64,000 bases of DNA from Rhizobium sp. RU20A (lineage in GTDB: Bacteria > Pseudomonadota > Alphaproteobacteria > Rhizobiales > Rhizobiaceae), in contig NZ_FTMB01000010.1 in assembly GCF_900155885.1 (NCBI RefSeq), positions 62,001 through 126,000 of the forward strand. Direction: 5' to 3'. The position numbers and the translations under genes were made by a program. The notes below the pieces were generated by a model. That model had not been told where the DNA came from. It made no database searches and was given only the letters and a program-made list of their open reading frames with translations. Below, piece by piece: positions 17,083 to 25,595 of the stretch. Numbering within the stretch: the stretch's first letter is position 1; the number at the start of each line of letters is the position of its first letter.

Positions 17083-18192
17083 GTGAGCCTCATCAACTAT
17101 CTTACCCGAATCGAGTTCGGCGAAGGCGAAATTTCACGGCTCCCGACCTTTCTGGCCGAGCTGGGCGTCAAGCGGCCTTTGATCGCCACTGATCGTGGTC
17201 TTGTGGCAACCGGCGTCGTTGCCCGCATCCTCGACCTCGTGCCGGATGCCGTGGTCTTTGACGGCACGCCGGCCAATCCGACCGAAGAGGCGGTGATGGA
17301 AGCGCATGCCGTCTACCTCGGCGGAGACTGCGACGGCATTGTCGGCATCGGCGGCGGTTCGTCCCTCGATCTCGCCAAGGCGGTCCGCATCCTCACGGGC
17401 CATCCGGCACCGCTTGGCCAATACGCGGCCGTCAACGGCGGCGTGAAGCTGATCCACAACCGCATCTGTCCCCTCATCGCGGTGCCGACGACCTCCGGCA
17501 CCGGCTCGGAGGTCGGCCGCGCCGCCGTCATCATCACTGCCGATGGCCGCAAGCTCGGGCTGCTCTCGCCCTACAATCTGCCGACCATCGCGCTTTGTGA
17601 CCCGGAGCTGACCTACGGCCTTCCGCCGAAGCTGACGGCGGCAACGGGCATGGATGCCATTTCGCATTGCCTCGAAACCTATATGGCGCCGGCCTTCAAC
17701 CCGCCGGCCGAGGCCATCGCCCTCCATGGCCTCGATTGCGGGCTCTCCGCCATTGAGAAGGCGACCGCCGACGGAACGGACAAGGTAGCACGGCGCGACA
17801 TGATGGTCTGTGCACTGGAAGGCGCCATGGCCTTCCAGAAGGGTCTTGGTGCCGTACACGCGCTGACGCACCCACTCGGCGCCATTCGGTCGCTCAACCT
17901 GCATCACGGAACACTGAACGCCGTGCTGATGCCCGAAGTGCTGCGGTTCAACCGCCCGGTGATCGGTGGGAAGTGGGATGTGCTGGCGGCGCGCATGGGC
18001 GGCGAACCGGATGGGGTGATCGCGGCGCTGAACCAGCGGATCGGGATGCCCTCCGGCCTTGCCGAGATGGGTGTGACCGAGGCGATGATGGAAGAGGTGT
18101 CACATGCGGCGCTGAAGGACCATTGCCACGCCACCAATCCGCGTCTCGCCACGCAGGAAGACTATCTTGAGATCCTTCGCCGCTCCGCCTGA
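17083..18192 (+). CDS. iron-containing alcohol dehydrogenase
   Basis: NAD(P)-dependent alcohol/aldehyde oxidoreductase of the Fe-ADH family, 369 residues. Nucleotide-binding GGGSSLDLAK lies at 90-99. The metal ligands are visible as D191 and H195 in GMDAISH, H259 in AVHAL and H275 in HHG; H263 in THPLG is the usual active-site His. The start is GTG 17083 after AAGGAG. Relatives include FucO-type lactaldehyde reductases and maleylacetate-reductase-like enzymes. It leads the plus-strand group with aldo-keto reductase, FucU and lactonase, so a role in handling an aldehyde from a deoxysugar is plausible. Confidence 0.93.
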   Translation: MSLINYLTRIEFGEGEISRLPTFLAELGVKRPLIATDRGLVATGVVARILDLVPDAVVFDGTPANPTEEAVMEAHAVYLGGDCDGIVGIGGGSSLDLAKAVRILTGHPAPLGQYAAVNGGVKLIHNRICPLIAVPTTSGTGSEVGRAAVIITADGRKLGLLSPYNLPTIALCDPELTYGLPPKLTAATGMDAISHCLETYMAPAFNPPAEAIALHGLDCGLSAIEKATADGTDKVARRDMMVCALEGAMAFQKGLGAVHALTHPLGAIRSLNLHHGTLNAVLMPEVLRFNRPVIGGKWDVLAARMGGEPDGVIAALNQRIGMPSGLAEMGVTEAMMEEVSHAALKDHCHATNPRLATQEDYLEILRRSA

Positions 18193-18269
18193 GTGGGGGA
18201 GCCGGCTGCGGGGCGGCACGCGCCGCTCCTTTCGATGCCGCTGACATGCAGGACAGGACGACGACTGCC

Positions 18270-19304
18270 ATGACCATTACCGCCACGACACCGCGCCCGA
18301 TCGGCAAGACGGGCCTTTCGATCACCGCGCTGGGCTTCGGCACGGCGCCGCTGGGTGGCCTTTATGCCGACGTGCCGACGAGCCAGGCCGTGGAGGTCAT
18401 CGAAGCGGCCTGGAATGCCGGCATCCGCTATTTCGATACGGCCCCCATGTATGGCCTGACGCGGGCCGAACATCTGATGGGCCAAGTGCTGCGCGCGCAT
18501 GAGGGCGAATTTGCCCTGTCCACAAAAGTTGGACGCCTGATGACCAACCAGCGCGCCGGGCGCGAACTTCCGCCCGAACCGCCGAAAAATCCGCTCGATC
18601 CCGGCTGGTGGAACGGCCTTCCGTTCCGCGAGGTCTTCGACTACAGCTACGACGCCATCATGCGCAGCTATGACGACAGTCAGCAGCGGCTCGGCATGCG
18701 CAAGATCGACCTTCTCTACGTGCATGATATCGGCCGCGTGACGCATGCCGACCTGCACGACCATCACTGGGATCAGCTGACCAAGGGTGGCGGGTTCCGG
18801 GCGCTTCAGGAGCTGAAAGCCGCCGGCGACATCAAGGGCTTCGGTCTTGGGGTCAACGAATGGGAAGCCATCCGCGACGCTCTGGAGGAAACCGACCTCG
18901 ATTGCTGCATGCTGGCCGGGCGCTATTCTCTGCTCGATCGCGATGCTGCTGATACGTTCCTGCCCTTGGCACAAAAGCGCGGTGTCTCGCTGGCGCTCGG
19001 TGGCGTCTACAATTCCGGCATTCTCGCCGCGCCGAAAGGCGGGAGGCGCAAGTTCAACTATGCCGATGCCGACCCGGTCGTGGTGGCCAAGGTCGAAGCC
19101 CTGCGGAACGTTTGCGACACGTACGATGTCCCGCTTGCCGCCGCCGCCATCCGTTTCCCCATGCGCCATCCGGCCGTGACGGCCGTCGTGATCGGTGCCA
19201 AGACGGCAAGCCAGTTGCGCCAGAATGTCGAATGGTTCGACACGCCGCTGCCCGAAGCGATCTGGGCCGATCTCGACGCTGCGCTCGCTTCCGTTCGTGC
19301 CTGA
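18270..19304 (+). CDS. aldo/keto reductase, L-fucose (D-threo-aldose) 1-dehydrogenase-like
   Basis: TIM-barrel NAD(P) oxidoreductase. From ATG 18270 (344 residues; ATG 18246 is possible but has no ribosome site) the catalytic tetrad is D56 and Y61 in RYFDTAPMYG, K86 in STKVG and H152 in VHDIG. The overall pattern matches aldose 1-dehydrogenases that oxidise L-fucose, L-galactose or D-arabinose to the lactone. The next genes, a FucU mutarotase and an amidohydrolase like L-fuconolactonase, make this the first oxidation step of a non-phosphorylating route. The exact sugar is inference. Confidence 0.9.
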   Translation: MTITATTPRPIGKTGLSITALGFGTAPLGGLYADVPTSQAVEVIEAAWNAGIRYFDTAPMYGLTRAEHLMGQVLRAHEGEFALSTKVGRLMTNQRAGRELPPEPPKNPLDPGWWNGLPFREVFDYSYDAIMRSYDDSQQRLGMRKIDLLYVHDIGRVTHADLHDHHWDQLTKGGGFRALQELKAAGDIKGFGLGVNEWEAIRDALEETDLDCCMLAGRYSLLDRDAADTFLPLAQKRGVSLALGGVYNSGILAAPKGGRRKFNYADADPVVVAKVEALRNVCDTYDVPLAAAAIRFPMRHPAVTAVVIGAKTASQLRQNVEWFDTPLPEAIWADLDAALASVRA

Positions 19305-19343
19305 CCGCAAGACCCTCCTCACAAGACCCCCAAGGAACCGACC

Positions 19344-19772
19344 ATGCTGAAAAACATCAATCCCCTGCTGACGGGCCCGCTGCTCGCCATTCTCGCCGAC
19401 ATGGGCCACGGCGACGAGATCGTCATCGCCGACGCCAATTTCCCTGCCGATGCCGTGGCGCAGCGCCTCATCCAGATGCCCGGCATTTCCGCGACCGAGG
19501 TTCAGGAAGCCATCCTCTCGGTCTTCCCGCTCGATGATTTCGTCGATCAACCGACGGCCGTGATGCGTGTGCCGGAAGGCAATGGCCGAGCGCCGGTCTA
19601 CGATGAATTCGATGCGATCTCGGCCGCCGCCGAGGGCAAGACCATTGGCCTCGAACTCATCGACCGCTTCGCCTTCTATGATCGTTCCAAGGAGGCCTAT
19701 GCGGTCGTTTCCACCGGCGAGCGCCGTCTCTATGCCAATATCATCCTCAAGAAGGGCGTCATCCGCGCCTGA
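19344..19772 (+). CDS. fucU: FucU/RbsD-family sugar mutarotase
   Basis: Decameric RbsD/FucU-fold enzyme that interconverts sugar anomers, 142 residues. The catalytic His is H22 in DMGHGDEIVIADANFP, and ANIILKKGVI is the C-terminal family signature. It supplies the right anomer (for example of L-fucose) to the aldose dehydrogenase encoded just upstream. ATG 19344 follows AAGGAACC. It sits 39 bases after the aldo-keto reductase gene and 60 bases before the amidohydrolase gene. Confidence 0.94.
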   Translation: MLKNINPLLTGPLLAILADMGHGDEIVIADANFPADAVAQRLIQMPGISATEVQEAILSVFPLDDFVDQPTAVMRVPEGNGRAPVYDEFDAISAAAEGKTIGLELIDRFAFYDRSKEAYAVVSTGERRLYANIILKKGVIRA

Positions 19773-19779
19773 TCGGTGT

Positions 19780-19802
19780 GCGGCCGGTACCCTTCCGGCC
19801 GC
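19780..19802 (+). other. perfect 8-bp hairpin between fucU and the lactonase gene
   Basis: GCGGCCGG (19780-19787) pairs with CCGGCCGC (19795-19802) around TACCCTT, 7 bases after the fucU stop. No T run follows directly, so it may tune expression rather than stop transcription. Confidence 0.4.
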
Positions 19803-19832
19803 CCTTGCCCCCTTTCAAACCGGAGAAAACCG

Positions 19833-20660
19833 ATGCTGGACGCCCATCAGCACTTCTGGACCGTGGAACGTGACGACTATGGCTGGCTGACGCCGGACCT
19901 CAAGCCGCTGTTTCGCGATTTCGGTCCGACCGATCTTGCGCCCCTGATGCGCCAGGCCGGTATCAACCGGACGATCCTCGTCCAGGCGGCCGAGACGGAA
20001 GCCGAGACCGATTATTGTCTGCGTCTTGCCCGGGAGACCGATTTCGTGGCCGGCGTCGTCGGCTGGCTCGACATGCTCTCGGACAGCTTTGTCTCCCGGC
20101 TCGATTACTATCAGGCCCAGCCGAAATGGATCGGACTGCGCCCCATGCTCCAGGGGCATGACCCCGCCATGATCGCCGATCCCGCCTTCCGCGCCGCGCT
20201 GTCGGAAGTTGCGCGCCGCGACATTCCCTTCGACATCCTGACCTTCCCGCGCCATCTGCCGGCCATCCGGGAGGCGCTCGCTGCTACGCCGGGCCTGCGC
20301 GGCATCATCGATCACATCTCCAAGCCTGACATGACAAATCCCGACATGGGTGACTGGGCCAGCCACATGTCGGCGATCGGCGCCCTGCCAAATATTTTCT
20401 GCAAGATCTCCGGTCTCGTGACGGAAGCCGGCGCCGACTGGACGATTGATCGGATCCGCCCCTTTGTCCGCCATGTCGCGGGTGCCTTCGGCCCCGATCG
20501 CCTCGTTTTCGGCACGGACTGGCCCGTCTCCACCCTCGCAGCCACCCACGAAGAGGTCGTTGATCTCGCAAAGAACCTGCTCGGCGAACTCTTCGGCCCC
20601 GAGGACCTGGCGAAGATTTTCGAGGCAAACGCGGTGCGCTTCTATAAGCTGCCGGCCTGA
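19833..20660 (+). CDS. amidohydrolase 2, L-fuconolactonase-like
   Basis: Metal-dependent lactonase of the amidohydrolase-2 group, 275 residues from ATG 19833 (GGAG 8 bases before it; earlier in-frame starts lack a site). H5 and H7 in DAHQHFW form the first metal motif, a histidine lies in IIDHISKP, and the catalytic Asp is in FGTDWPV. Family members hydrolyse aldono-lactones such as L-fucono- or L-rhamnono-lactone. With the aldose dehydrogenase and FucU before it, it would open the lactone to the aldonate that the UxaA-like enzyme may dehydrate. Confidence 0.9.
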   Translation: MLDAHQHFWTVERDDYGWLTPDLKPLFRDFGPTDLAPLMRQAGINRTILVQAAETEAETDYCLRLARETDFVAGVVGWLDMLSDSFVSRLDYYQAQPKWIGLRPMLQGHDPAMIADPAFRAALSEVARRDIPFDILTFPRHLPAIREALAATPGLRGIIDHISKPDMTNPDMGDWASHMSAIGALPNIFCKISGLVTEAGADWTIDRIRPFVRHVAGAFGPDRLVFGTDWPVSTLAATHEEVVDLAKNLLGELFGPEDLAKIFEANAVRFYKLPA

Positions 20661-20821
20661 CGCTCTGCTGGAGGAACGGAAAGGTAGCCGGTACGGATCG
20701 ACTACCTGCCGGTCTCCTGCCCGCCATCTTTCAAAAGGCGCAGTTCGTTAGAGCGCGTACCACTTGGGCCAGCACGTCCGAGGCAAGTTTGGCTGGATGC
20801 ACGGCGTCGTTGACGTACGGC

Positions 20822-20859
20822 TTGAAGTTCCTTTGCATTTTTCATATTTTGATATCAAA
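20822..20859 (+). promoter_or_regulatory. promoter and operator of the toxin-antitoxin pair
   Basis: TTGAAG (20822-20827) and TATTTT (20845-20850) are spaced by 17 bases. The perfect palindrome TTTGATATCAAA (20848-20859) overlaps the -10, and a half-site CTATCAA follows at 20861-20867. Antitoxins of this RHH type bind such sites with their toxin, so autoregulation is expected. Confidence 0.6.
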
Positions 20860-20886
20860 GCTATCAAGTGAATTGAGGTGCTATCG

Positions 20887-21141
20887 ATGCCGGCAGTCAC
20901 CATTCGCAACCTTTCGGACGAGACCCATCGTGCTCTGCGGGTGCGCGCTGCCCATCATGGCCGGAGTACCGAAGCCGAGATCCGTGAGATTCTTGAGGCC
21001 GCTGTGCGTCCTCCCGAGCGTATCAAGCTCGGATCTGTGCTGACGGCCATTGGTCGCGAGGCCGAACTGTCCGAAAGCGACGTTGACGCCCTGCAGAAGA
21101 GCCGCGACAAGACGGCTGCCGTACCGATGACGTTCGGATGA
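20887..21141 (+). CDS. FitA-like ribbon-helix-helix antitoxin
   Basis: DNA-binding antitoxin of 84 residues from ATG 20887 (GAGGTG at 6 bases; a GTG three codons earlier overlaps that site). The N-terminus PAVTIRNLSDETHRALRVRA and the helix STEAEIREIL match the FitA/StbC RHH class. The C-terminal tail would wrap the toxin. The stop overlaps the toxin ATG by 4 bases. It is flanked by two unrelated catabolic loci, which suggests a small inserted stabilisation module. Confidence 0.93.
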   Translation: MPAVTIRNLSDETHRALRVRAAHHGRSTEAEIREILEAAVRPPERIKLGSVLTAIGREAELSESDVDALQKSRDKTAAVPMTFG

Positions 21142-21560
21142 TCTTGCTTGACACCAACGTCATCTCCGAGCCTTGGAAACCGGTTCCCGAGCAGGCGGTG
21201 ATTGCGTGGCTGGACGCACAAGTTCTCGAAACGCTTTTCATATCCGCAATAGCGATTGCCGAACTTCGTTTTGGGATCGCTGCCATGCCTTCCGGGAAAC
21301 GGCAGACGATCCTTCGCGACCGCCTTGAAAGCGAAGTTCTGCCGTACTTTTCAGGGCGCATTCTCTCCTTTGATCTCGCCAGTTCTCAGTTTTACTCGGA
21401 CCTCATGGCGCGCGCCCGAGCTTCTGGGAAAGCGATCGGGACAGCGGATGGCTACATTGCAGCCACGGCGGCGGCAAATGGCCTCGCGATCGCAACGCGC
21501 GACACCAGCCCGTTCGAGGCCGCCGGCTTGAGGGTGATCAATCCCTGGCCGAGAGGATGA
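21138..21560 (+). CDS. PIN-domain toxin, VapC/FitB type
   Basis: Ribonuclease toxin of 140 residues. The PIN acidic residues are D5 in LLDTNVISE, E42 in IAELRFG, D104 in TADGYIA and D122 in ATRD, all present, so the enzyme looks intact. It is co-translated with the antitoxin (ATGA overlap). The target is probably a structured RNA such as tRNA, by family analogy. It ends 35 bases before the convergent racemase-like gene with no clear terminator between them. Confidence 0.94.
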   Translation: MILLDTNVISEPWKPVPEQAVIAWLDAQVLETLFISAIAIAELRFGIAAMPSGKRQTILRDRLESEVLPYFSGRILSFDLASSQFYSDLMARARASGKAIGTADGYIAATAAANGLAIATRDTSPFEAAGLRVINPWPRG

Positions 21561-21594
21561 AAGTGCGCGCGTCAGGACCACACATCAATTGTCA

Positions 21595-22341
21595 TCAAGG
21601 GCTGGGCTCAGATTCCGCGTCGACCTTGCTTGAACACGGCTCATGATCATGGCCCCTGAGGGAAGCCAACCCTTCCGCCATTTTAATGGCAGCAGCGACG
21701 CCATCGATCACGGGAAGGCCAAACTGCTGCTCAAGGTCATTTGCGCGTCCGGTCAAGCCGCCTGATCCAAGCAGAATTGCTTTCGCACCGTCCTGGTCGA
21801 CTGCTGCGCGCACCGCAGACAGGATAAGCCTCTCCGTATCGCTGTCTCCGCCCGCGGCTGCAGCGACACCCACACCTGCTGCTCGAACCGTGCAAATATC
21901 GGCAGCCCCGTAGCGAGCCAGCAAACGGTGGATGCCGGGCACGGCGGCGTGGACCGTGGTGATGATGGAGAACCGCGCCCCCATGGTGCGCGCCGCAGCA
22001 ATCCCCGCCTCGCAGGTCCCCACGACCGGAACGCCCGTCATGGCGCGGGTTTCAAACAGCGCGATATCGTCAAAGCAGGCAAAGACATAGGCGTCATAGC
22101 GATTGTTGAGCGTGTGGCGCACGAGGTCCAGCACTCGGGGCTCGGCGGCGTGGCGATGCGCCACAGTCTCGATGGAAAATGGCCCTTCCGCCGGGTTCAC
22201 AACGGATACCGAGGTCTGTGGCGTGACGATTGCTTCTGCAACTTTTCGCACGCGTTGCGTGACTGTCGGATTGGTGTTGGGGTTGATCACGAGGAGGCGC
22301 CGTTGCGGAGCCCTCTTTTTGGAGAACGCGAGGCTGTTCAT
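21595..22341 (-). CDS. Asp/Glu/hydantoin racemase-family protein with one catalytic Cys replaced
   Basis: A 248-residue member of the Asp/Glu racemase superfamily: LVINPNTNP at the N-terminus, C89 in FACFDD at the first active-site cysteine. The second site reads LLGSGGLTG with S193 where LGC is usual. Two-base racemases need both cysteines, so this may be a one-Cys enzyme such as a decarboxylase or isomerase instead. The ATG overlaps the TRAP permease stop (TGATG), so it is the last gene of the TRAP operon and likely acts on the imported acid. The substrate is unknown. Confidence 0.85.
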   Translation of the reverse strand: MNSLAFSKKRAPQRRLLVINPNTNPTVTQRVRKVAEAIVTPQTSVSVVNPAEGPFSIETVAHRHAAEPRVLDLVRHTLNNRYDAYVFACFDDIALFETRAMTGVPVVGTCEAGIAAARTMGARFSIITTVHAAVPGIHRLLARYGAADICTVRAAGVGVAAAAGGDSDTERLILSAVRAAVDQDGAKAILLGSGGLTGRANDLEQQFGLPVIDGVAAAIKMAEGLASLRGHDHEPCSSKVDAESEPSP

Positions 22342-23645
22342 CACCGACCCGCCAGAATGTTTGGAAGCCACAAAACGATACCGGGGAAGAACATCAAGAC
22401 GATAGCAAAGACCATCATGATGACCACGTAGGGGACAGCCCCCTTGATCACCTCGCTGTAGGGGCCGCCGTCGATGCGCACTCCCTGCACAACGAACAGG
22501 TTCATGCCGACGGGCGGGGTGATCAGCGCCACCTCGCACATGATGACGATAAAGATGCCGAACCAGACCGGATCTATGCCGGCGGCAATCACGATCGGGA
22601 TGACGATCGGCACCGTCAGAACCAGCATCGACATGGCGTCCATGAAGGTGCCGAGCACCATGTAGAATACCAGCAGAACGAAGAGCAAAGCGATCTGGCT
22701 CAGATCGAAGGATGCGATCCATTGTGTCATGGCCTGCGCGGCGCCAGTCATGGAAATCGTGACATTGAGCAACAGGGCGCAGACCAGCACGATCATCACC
22801 ATCCCACTGGTTTTGGCAGCCTGGATCGAGCAATTCGCCAGCAGCTCGAAAGTGAGGCGACCGTTGAGCCCGACGAAGAGCAATGCGATGACGACGCCAA
22901 TGGCCGCCGATTCTGTGGGCGTTGCCAGACCGCCATAGATCGAGCCCATGACGACGCCGAAGATGATGAAGGGCGGGATCAGGTGTTTGCCGAGTGCCAG
23001 CTTTTGGCGGAGCGGCATGTCGATCAGATCTTTCGCCTCCGCTCCCGCCTTGCCGTGAAACAGGAAGATATAGACGGAGAAGCAGAGCGCCATCAGGATG
23101 CCAGGCACCACGCCAGCGGCAAAGAGTTGGCCAACAGACGTATTGGCCAGCGACCCGTAGACCAAAAGGTTGACGCTCGGCGGAATGAGGATGCCGAGTG
23201 TGCCACCGGCAGCCAGGGAGCCAAGCGATGGCTGCATAGGATATTTGTATTGCTGCAACGCCGGCAGTGCAATGGTGCCGACAGTGGCCGCAGTTGCGAC
23301 CGACGACCCGGAGGTTGCGGAAAACAGCGTGCAGGTTGCGATATTGGTGTGAAGCAGTCCACCTGGCAGCCGGGCAAGCCAGACCGCAAGCGCATCGAAC
23401 ATCCGGTCGGCAATGCCGCCCCGCAGGAGCAATTCCCCCAGCATCATGAACAGCGGGATGGCGAGCATGGACGGGCTGTTGAGACTTGACCAGATGACGC
23501 CGCCCATCATGTCGACGAGTGGCATGCCATACATGAGGTAGCCACCCAGCGCGCCGACGGCAATGATTGCTACAGCGACAGGAAAACTCAGAAACATCAG
23601 GACCAGCATGGCCGTGAAGCCGATGCCCACAACAGCGATGCTCAT
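22341..23645 (-). CDS. TRAP transporter large permease, DctM type
   Basis: Ion-driven permease of 434 residues with about 12 membrane segments. ATG 23645 follows GAAGGAGC; the frame is open another 59 codons upstream but that part is antisense-like and overlaps the small permease. DctM signatures include ATSGSSVATAATVG and GTLGILIPPSVN. It overlaps the small permease stop by 4 bases and the racemase-like gene by 1 base. The substrate is an organic acid, by family; the regulator is the RpiR protein upstream. Confidence 0.93.
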   Translation of the reverse strand: MSIAVVGIGFTAMLVLMFLSFPVAVAIIAVGALGGYLMYGMPLVDMMGGVIWSSLNSPSMLAIPLFMMLGELLLRGGIADRMFDALAVWLARLPGGLLHTNIATCTLFSATSGSSVATAATVGTIALPALQQYKYPMQPSLGSLAAGGTLGILIPPSVNLLVYGSLANTSVGQLFAAGVVPGILMALCFSVYIFLFHGKAGAEAKDLIDMPLRQKLALGKHLIPPFIIFGVVMGSIYGGLATPTESAAIGVVIALLFVGLNGRLTFELLANCSIQAAKTSGMVMIVLVCALLLNVTISMTGAAQAMTQWIASFDLSQIALLFVLLVFYMVLGTFMDAMSMLVLTVPIVIPIVIAAGIDPVWFGIFIVIMCEVALITPPVGMNLFVVQGVRIDGGPYSEVIKGAVPYVVIMMVFAIVLMFFPGIVLWLPNILAGR

Positions 23646-24211
23646 TGCTTTGCTCCTTCGCGCTTCTTGAGGTCTTCGAGTTCGGCCTGAAGTTCTTGCT
23701 GGGCGGAGACCGGGCCGAAGTGTCGGTTGAGCATCTGCCACTCGCCGCGCGCCATCAGCATCGCGGCCCTGCTGGCAAAGACGAGTGCGGCAAGGGGGAA
23801 GGTCGCCATGGCGACGAGCCATATGGTCTGCGGATAGATCAGCGGTGTCGCCCAGGGTGTCTGGGCGATCGACCGGTAGGTCTGGGTATCGATCACCGTA
23901 TCGACGGTGAAGTAGAAGAAATATCCTGCCAGGAGTGCGATGGTGATCGCCGATAGGCCGTTCAGAACGGCTTGAGCCGCTTTCGGCATCATCGCCGTCA
24001 ACTGGTTGATGCGGATATGGGAGTTCTCCACGAGCGCCACGGTGAAGGCGAGCGGGGCGGCAATGGCAATCGCGTAGCCGCCCAACTCATCGATCCCTCC
24101 CAGCGAATAGGAGAAGAACTTTCGCAGCAGTGTCTCGGCCGTAATGGCGAGAGACAGAAGGATCATCATGACCCCGAATGTTATGCCGAGTATGCGTGCA
24201 TAGGTCTGCAT
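23642..24211 (-). CDS. TRAP transporter small permease, DctQ type
   Basis: Small membrane subunit of the TRAP system, 189 residues from ATG 24211 (GGAGAAG upstream). Four hydrophobic segments are visible, with the family feature TAETLLRKFF after the first helix and NSHIRINQL before the third. The long open frame upstream of this start is only antisense-like sequence over the binding-protein gene. Its stop overlaps the DctM start (ATGA). Confidence 0.9.
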   Translation of the reverse strand: MQTYARILGITFGVMMILLSLAITAETLLRKFFSYSLGGIDELGGYAIAIAAPLAFTVALVENSHIRINQLTAMMPKAAQAVLNGLSAITIALLAGYFFYFTVDTVIDTQTYRSIAQTPWATPLIYPQTIWLVAMATFPLAALVFASRAAMLMARGEWQMLNRHFGPVSAQQELQAELEDLKKREGAKQ

Positions 24212-24240
24212 GGGTTCTTCTCCATAGCCGGTCAATCGTG

Positions 24241-25287
24241 TCAGAGGCCGAGTTCTACGCCGACCGACTTCTTCCATTCCGCTTCGCAATCGGGAGCGAC
24301 GGCGTTGCACTGCTTGGCCCAGGTCGGCAGAGAGACCTCGCCAACAGCAGCAGCGACGGTCTTGAGATCGGCTTCGGAGACCGCAGCCTCGACAAGTTTG
24401 TACGGCTTGCCGCGTTCGCACGGCGTCTGCCCGGTATTGCAGCGCATGGCGTCTTCGTAGAGCTCCTTGGAAAAGGCCCAGATCTCGGTGTTGAGTTCGC
24501 CGATTGCGGCAGTCAGTTTCTCCTGCTGCTCGGGCGTGAACTTGTTCCAACTGTTCAGGTTGATGGCGTAGCCGTTGACCGCAAGCTGCAGGGCGACCGG
24601 CAGAACCGTGGTTGTGGCCTCAGGCCAGCCGCCTGAGTTTGCCGAGGCCGGGCCGGTGATGGCGCAATCGACCACGCCGCGTGAAAGGGACTGTTGCACC
24701 TCGCCGAATGGCATGGAGATGCCCGTGGCGCCAAGTTTGGCGACAAAGTTTGCAGCACTCTGGTCGCCGACGCGGACCTTCATGCCCTTGAGGTCGGCCA
24801 GGCCTTTGACTTCAGGCTTGCAGAAGATGACCTGCGGACCAGCCGGCCACACGCCCAGAAGTTTGGCGTTGAACTGGCTTTCCAGCCGGGTGCTGACATA
24901 GCCGCTGAATGCGTCGATATGTTTCTTGCCGGCCTCGAAGCTGGTGTTCAAGCCAACGAGATCGAGACCCAAGACGGAGGGTTCGTCACGGCTGACCTGG
25001 GGACCGCGGATCGAAACGATGTCGAACAGGCCCGACTTCAGAATGCGCAGCCCATCGGTATCGGGAATGCCGGCGACGTCAACGGGCAGGTACTCGACCT
25101 TGATATCGAGCCCGGTCTTCTCGGCCAGCGCCGCGAAGAATGGCTGTTCCTTCTGCTGGGCGATGAGACCCGATCCTGAGGGCTGCCCCAACACGCGCAG
25201 CGTGATGGTTTCGGCCTGTGCCGCACAGAACAACGAGGTGGAAAGCAACAAGGAACTCGCCAGGGTGATCATGAAGCGGTTGAGCAT
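24241..25287 (-). CDS. TRAP transporter periplasmic substrate-binding protein, DctP type
   Basis: Extracytoplasmic receptor of 348 residues with a Sec signal peptide (about 1-25, cleavage after CAAQA). DctP features include WPAGPQVIFCKPEVKGLADLKG followed by the KVRV strand with the conserved ligand-binding Arg. Two Cys pairs near the C-terminus (CNTGQTPC, CNAVAPDC) may form disulfides and are unusual for the family. ATG 25287 follows AAAGGA. It heads the TRAP/racemase operon, and an 18-bp palindrome for the RpiR regulator lies about 180 bases upstream. Confidence 0.92.
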   Translation of the reverse strand: MLNRFMITLASSLLLSTSLFCAAQAETITLRVLGQPSGSGLIAQQKEQPFFAALAEKTGLDIKVEYLPVDVAGIPDTDGLRILKSGLFDIVSIRGPQVSRDEPSVLGLDLVGLNTSFEAGKKHIDAFSGYVSTRLESQFNAKLLGVWPAGPQVIFCKPEVKGLADLKGMKVRVGDQSAANFVAKLGATGISMPFGEVQQSLSRGVVDCAITGPASANSGGWPEATTTVLPVALQLAVNGYAINLNSWNKFTPEQQEKLTAAIGELNTEIWAFSKELYEDAMRCNTGQTPCERGKPYKLVEAAVSEADLKTVAAAVGEVSLPTWAKQCNAVAPDCEAEWKKSVGVELGL

Positions 25288-25467
25288 GCGATTATCCTTT
25301 CTTGGCCAAGAGGCACGGTGTTCAGAAATTCAAATTCACACTTTCGGACGCGACCGACTTCGGGGAGACATCGACGTTGCCAGTGCATGAAATTCCAGCA
25401 GTCCGTTCCCCAGCGTCTTAGGCGCCTTTCAGTGCCGATATGGAATGCAGATTTCATGCCATATTGA

Positions 25468-25485
25468 GTGAAACCAAAGTTTCAC
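25468..25485. promoter_or_regulatory. perfect palindromic operator for the RpiR regulator
   Basis: GTGAAACCAAAGTTTCAC has perfect 7-base arms around CAAA. The same layout (7-4-7, TGAAA/TTTCA core) recurs at 26449-26466 over the rpiR start. A single half-site GTGAAAC is at 25530-25536. The 308-base gap 25288-25595 between the TRAP and rpiR genes otherwise holds no gene; I could not place a clear -35/-10 pair in it. Confidence 0.7.
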
Positions 25486-25595
25486 ATTTTTGAACAGTCA
25501 CTTAGTCCTAGAATGCCGCGCATACGTTCGTGAAACGGGATTTTCTTCAGATTAAATAATGGGCCGATCTTTTCATGATCGTGCACAAAAGCCGC

